This document shows positions 62,752 through 64,000 of a DNA stretch of 64,000 nucleotides, piece by piece. Made by a program: the position numbers and the translations under genes. Numbering within the stretch: position 1 is the stretch's first letter; every line of letters begins with the position of its first letter. The stretch is from Dehalococcoidia bacterium. Lineage in GTDB: Bacteria > Chloroflexota > Dehalococcoidia > Tepidiformales > Tepidiformaceae. Where the stretch lies: NCBI GenBank assembly GCA_020853755.1, contig JADYYG010000003.1, positions 36,552-100,551 of the forward strand, read 5' to 3'. Under the pieces are notes generated by a model. The model did not search any database, was not told the origin of the DNA, and worked only from the letters and a program-made list of their open reading frames with translations.

Positions 62752-64000
62752 GCCACGTTGCCGCTTCTGCCGCAGGTTCCAGTCACCGCAACAGTTGGCT
62801 CGTCATTGGTCTGATGGCGCTGTTCTGCCTGCCCGGTATCGTTCTCCGGCTTGCAGGGATACACCCCGAAGCCGTCCTTTCGGCCGCGATCTTCGGCCTC
62901 GCGATTCTGGCCGCGGCGTTCCTCCTGAGTTGGGGCGCGGAGACTGCCGAACTCGATATCTCGCAGGGGCTCGCGCTCGCCATTATCGCGATTATCGCGG
63001 TGCTCCCCGAGTACGCGGTGGACGCCATCCTCGCCTGGAAGGCGGGAGCAGACCCGGCCGAAGCGCAGCGCGGCCTCGCAATCGCCAACATGACCGGCGG
63101 GAACCGGCTGCTCATTGGCGTCGGCTGGCCGATCGTTTTCGCCCTGTTTGTCTACCGAACCCGCCTCAAGGAACTCGTGGTCAACCGTGAGCGAAGCCTC
63201 GAACTCGCGTTCCTGGCGATTGCCACGCTGTACGTCATCTTCATCCCGCTCCGCAGCCACGTGACCATCATCGACACGATGGTCCTCGTTTCGCTGTTCA
63301 TCATCTACATGTTTTTCACGTCGCGCGTGGAGTCGGAACACGTCGAATTAGTGGGCCCGGCGAAGGCGATGGGTCAGCTCCAGGACAAGCCGCGGAGGAC
63401 GCTCGTCATCACCGTGCTCGTCTTCAGTGCGGTCACCATCTTTTGTTCGGCCGAACCGTTCGCCGAGTCGCTGGTCCATATCGGCGAACAGTTCGGCGTC
63501 TCGGAGTTCCTCCTCATCCAGTGGCTGGCGCCGCTGGCGTCCGAATCCCCGGAGGTCCTGGTTGCCTGCATGCTCGCCTGGCGCGGACGTGCTGCCGCCG
63601 GCATGGGCGTCCTGATTTCTTCAAAAGTGAACCAGTGGACGCTGCTCATCGGGACGCTGCCGATCGCGTTTCTCCTGTCGTCGGGCGACTTTGGTTTCAC
63701 TCACGGCCTGCCGCTTGATGTTCGCCAGCGCGACGAGATCTTCCTGACCGCAGCACAGTCCGCGTTCGCCATCGCCGTCTTCGTGAACCTGAAGATGGGC
63801 CGCATGGAAGCGCTTGGACTCTTCGTGCTGTTCGCCACCCAACTCTTCATCACGAACGAACACGTCCGGGTTATCTACGCGAGCATCTACACGGCCCTCT
63901 GCATCCTGTTGCTTGCGATCTCCTGGCGGTCGGTGCCGCAGACCATTCGCGATGCGGTGACCGTCATGCGGGGGAAGGACGTGGACCCCGTGGAGGAACA
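62748..64000 (+). CDS. Cation/calcium exchanger (CaCA superfamily), 3' end cut by window edge
   Basis: At least 417 codons with no stop before the window end. About eleven hydrophobic segments. Two alpha-repeat motifs define the CaCA family: IAVLPEYAVDAILAWKAG followed by NMTGGNRLLIGVGW (about 82-125) and LAPLASESPEVLVACMLAW followed by SSKVNQWTLLIGTLP (about 256-305), each with the acidic Pro-Glu pair. The exchanger moves Ca2+ or another divalent cation against Na+ or H+. The Mn2+ riboswitch upstream points to Mn2+ export. GTG start is set by overlap with the leader peptide and by the first membrane helix (LVIGLMALFCLPGIVL) following it. Confidence 0.88.
   Translation, partial: MSHVAASAAGSSHRNSWLVIGLMALFCLPGIVLRLAGIHPEAVLSAAIFGLAILAAAFLLSWGAETAELDISQGLALAIIAIIAVLPEYAVDAILAWKAGADPAEAQRGLAIANMTGGNRLLIGVGWPIVFALFVYRTRLKELVVNRERSLELAFLAIATLYVIFIPLRSHVTIIDTMVLVSLFIIYMFFTSRVESEHVELVGPAKAMGQLQDKPRRTLVITVLVFSAVTIFCSAEPFAESLVHIGEQFGVSEFLLIQWLAPLASESPEVLVACMLAWRGRAAAGMGVLISSKVNQWTLLIGTLPIAFLLSSGDFGFTHGLPLDVRQRDEIFLTAAQSAFAIAVFVNLKMGRMEALGLFVLFATQLFITNEHVRVIYASIYTALCILLLAISWRSVPQTIRDAVTVMRGKDVDPVEE

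Overview
This is a GC-rich bacterial chromosome segment with dense, short-spaced and often 4-nt-overlapping genes. It has no rRNA operon, phage, transposase or CRISPR array. The gene mix suggests a member of Chloroflexota, possibly Dehalococcoidia-like: a fused CofG-CofH F420 synthase, an LLM-type F420 oxidoreductase, four CaiB/BaiF CoA-transferase genes, MEP-pathway genes, MutS2, a large Bacillus-type SRP RNA and a plant-like ketol-acid reductoisomerase. Actinobacteria-like lineages are the main alternative. The phylum call is inference; no rRNA is present to settle it.

Layout. 1-5463: an exported protein cut by the left edge, tRNA-Ala(GGC), and a peptide-type ABC importer (binding protein and two permeases, no ATPase gene here). 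5464-9047: purU, hemB and three unknown proteins. 9052-15577: a sulfate-assimilation locus with ferredoxin sulfite reductase divergent from cysH-cysC-cysD-cysN and a Na/Pi-cotransporter-like membrane protein, with a 12-bp inverted repeat between the two arms. 15590-18447: two CaiB CoA-transferases around a small unknown gene. 18576-30605: ilvC, a SnoaL-type protein, aminopeptidase N, an F420 oxidoreductase, dxr, rseP, a sugar-isomerase-like protein, nadC and nadB. 30737-36984: def, eno, two DinB-like proteins, unknowns, ilvE and a PH-like membrane protein, then tRNA-Arg(CCG).

37127-46322 is a tight leftward cluster, read in the order fbiC, MFS transporter, two CaiB proteins, epoxide hydrolase, alpha/beta-hydrolase-cyclase fusion, nitroreductase. 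It diverges from an HxlR regulator whose promoter carries a 15-bp palindrome. 46936-53055 runs rightward: coaE, a MoxR/CbbQ-type ATPase, a metallophosphoesterase, a very large CbbO/NorD-type vWA protein and a histidine phosphatase. 53066-57114 runs leftward: a thioredoxin-like protein, rarA and mutS2. 57223-62476 runs rightward: biotin carboxylase and carrier protein, the large SRP RNA, rsmA, ispE, a membrane protein and a PHP phosphoesterase. The window ends in a cation/calcium exchanger gene, cut by the right edge, preceded by a predicted Mn2+ (yybP-ykoY) riboswitch.

Strongest leads: (1) the riboswitch can be read base by base as a three-state ON switch that controls the ribosome-binding site of a 16-codon leader peptide overlapping the exchanger start by GTGA; (2) the CbbQO-like machine has no Rubisco or NO reductase nearby, a phosphoesterase inserted, and eight helical repeats; (3) the fbiC-headed cluster carries a CoA-transferase subunit lacking its catalytic Asp next to one that has it, and a cyclase domain lacking its substrate and transition-state residues. 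All assignments come from reading the sequence; no database search was run.
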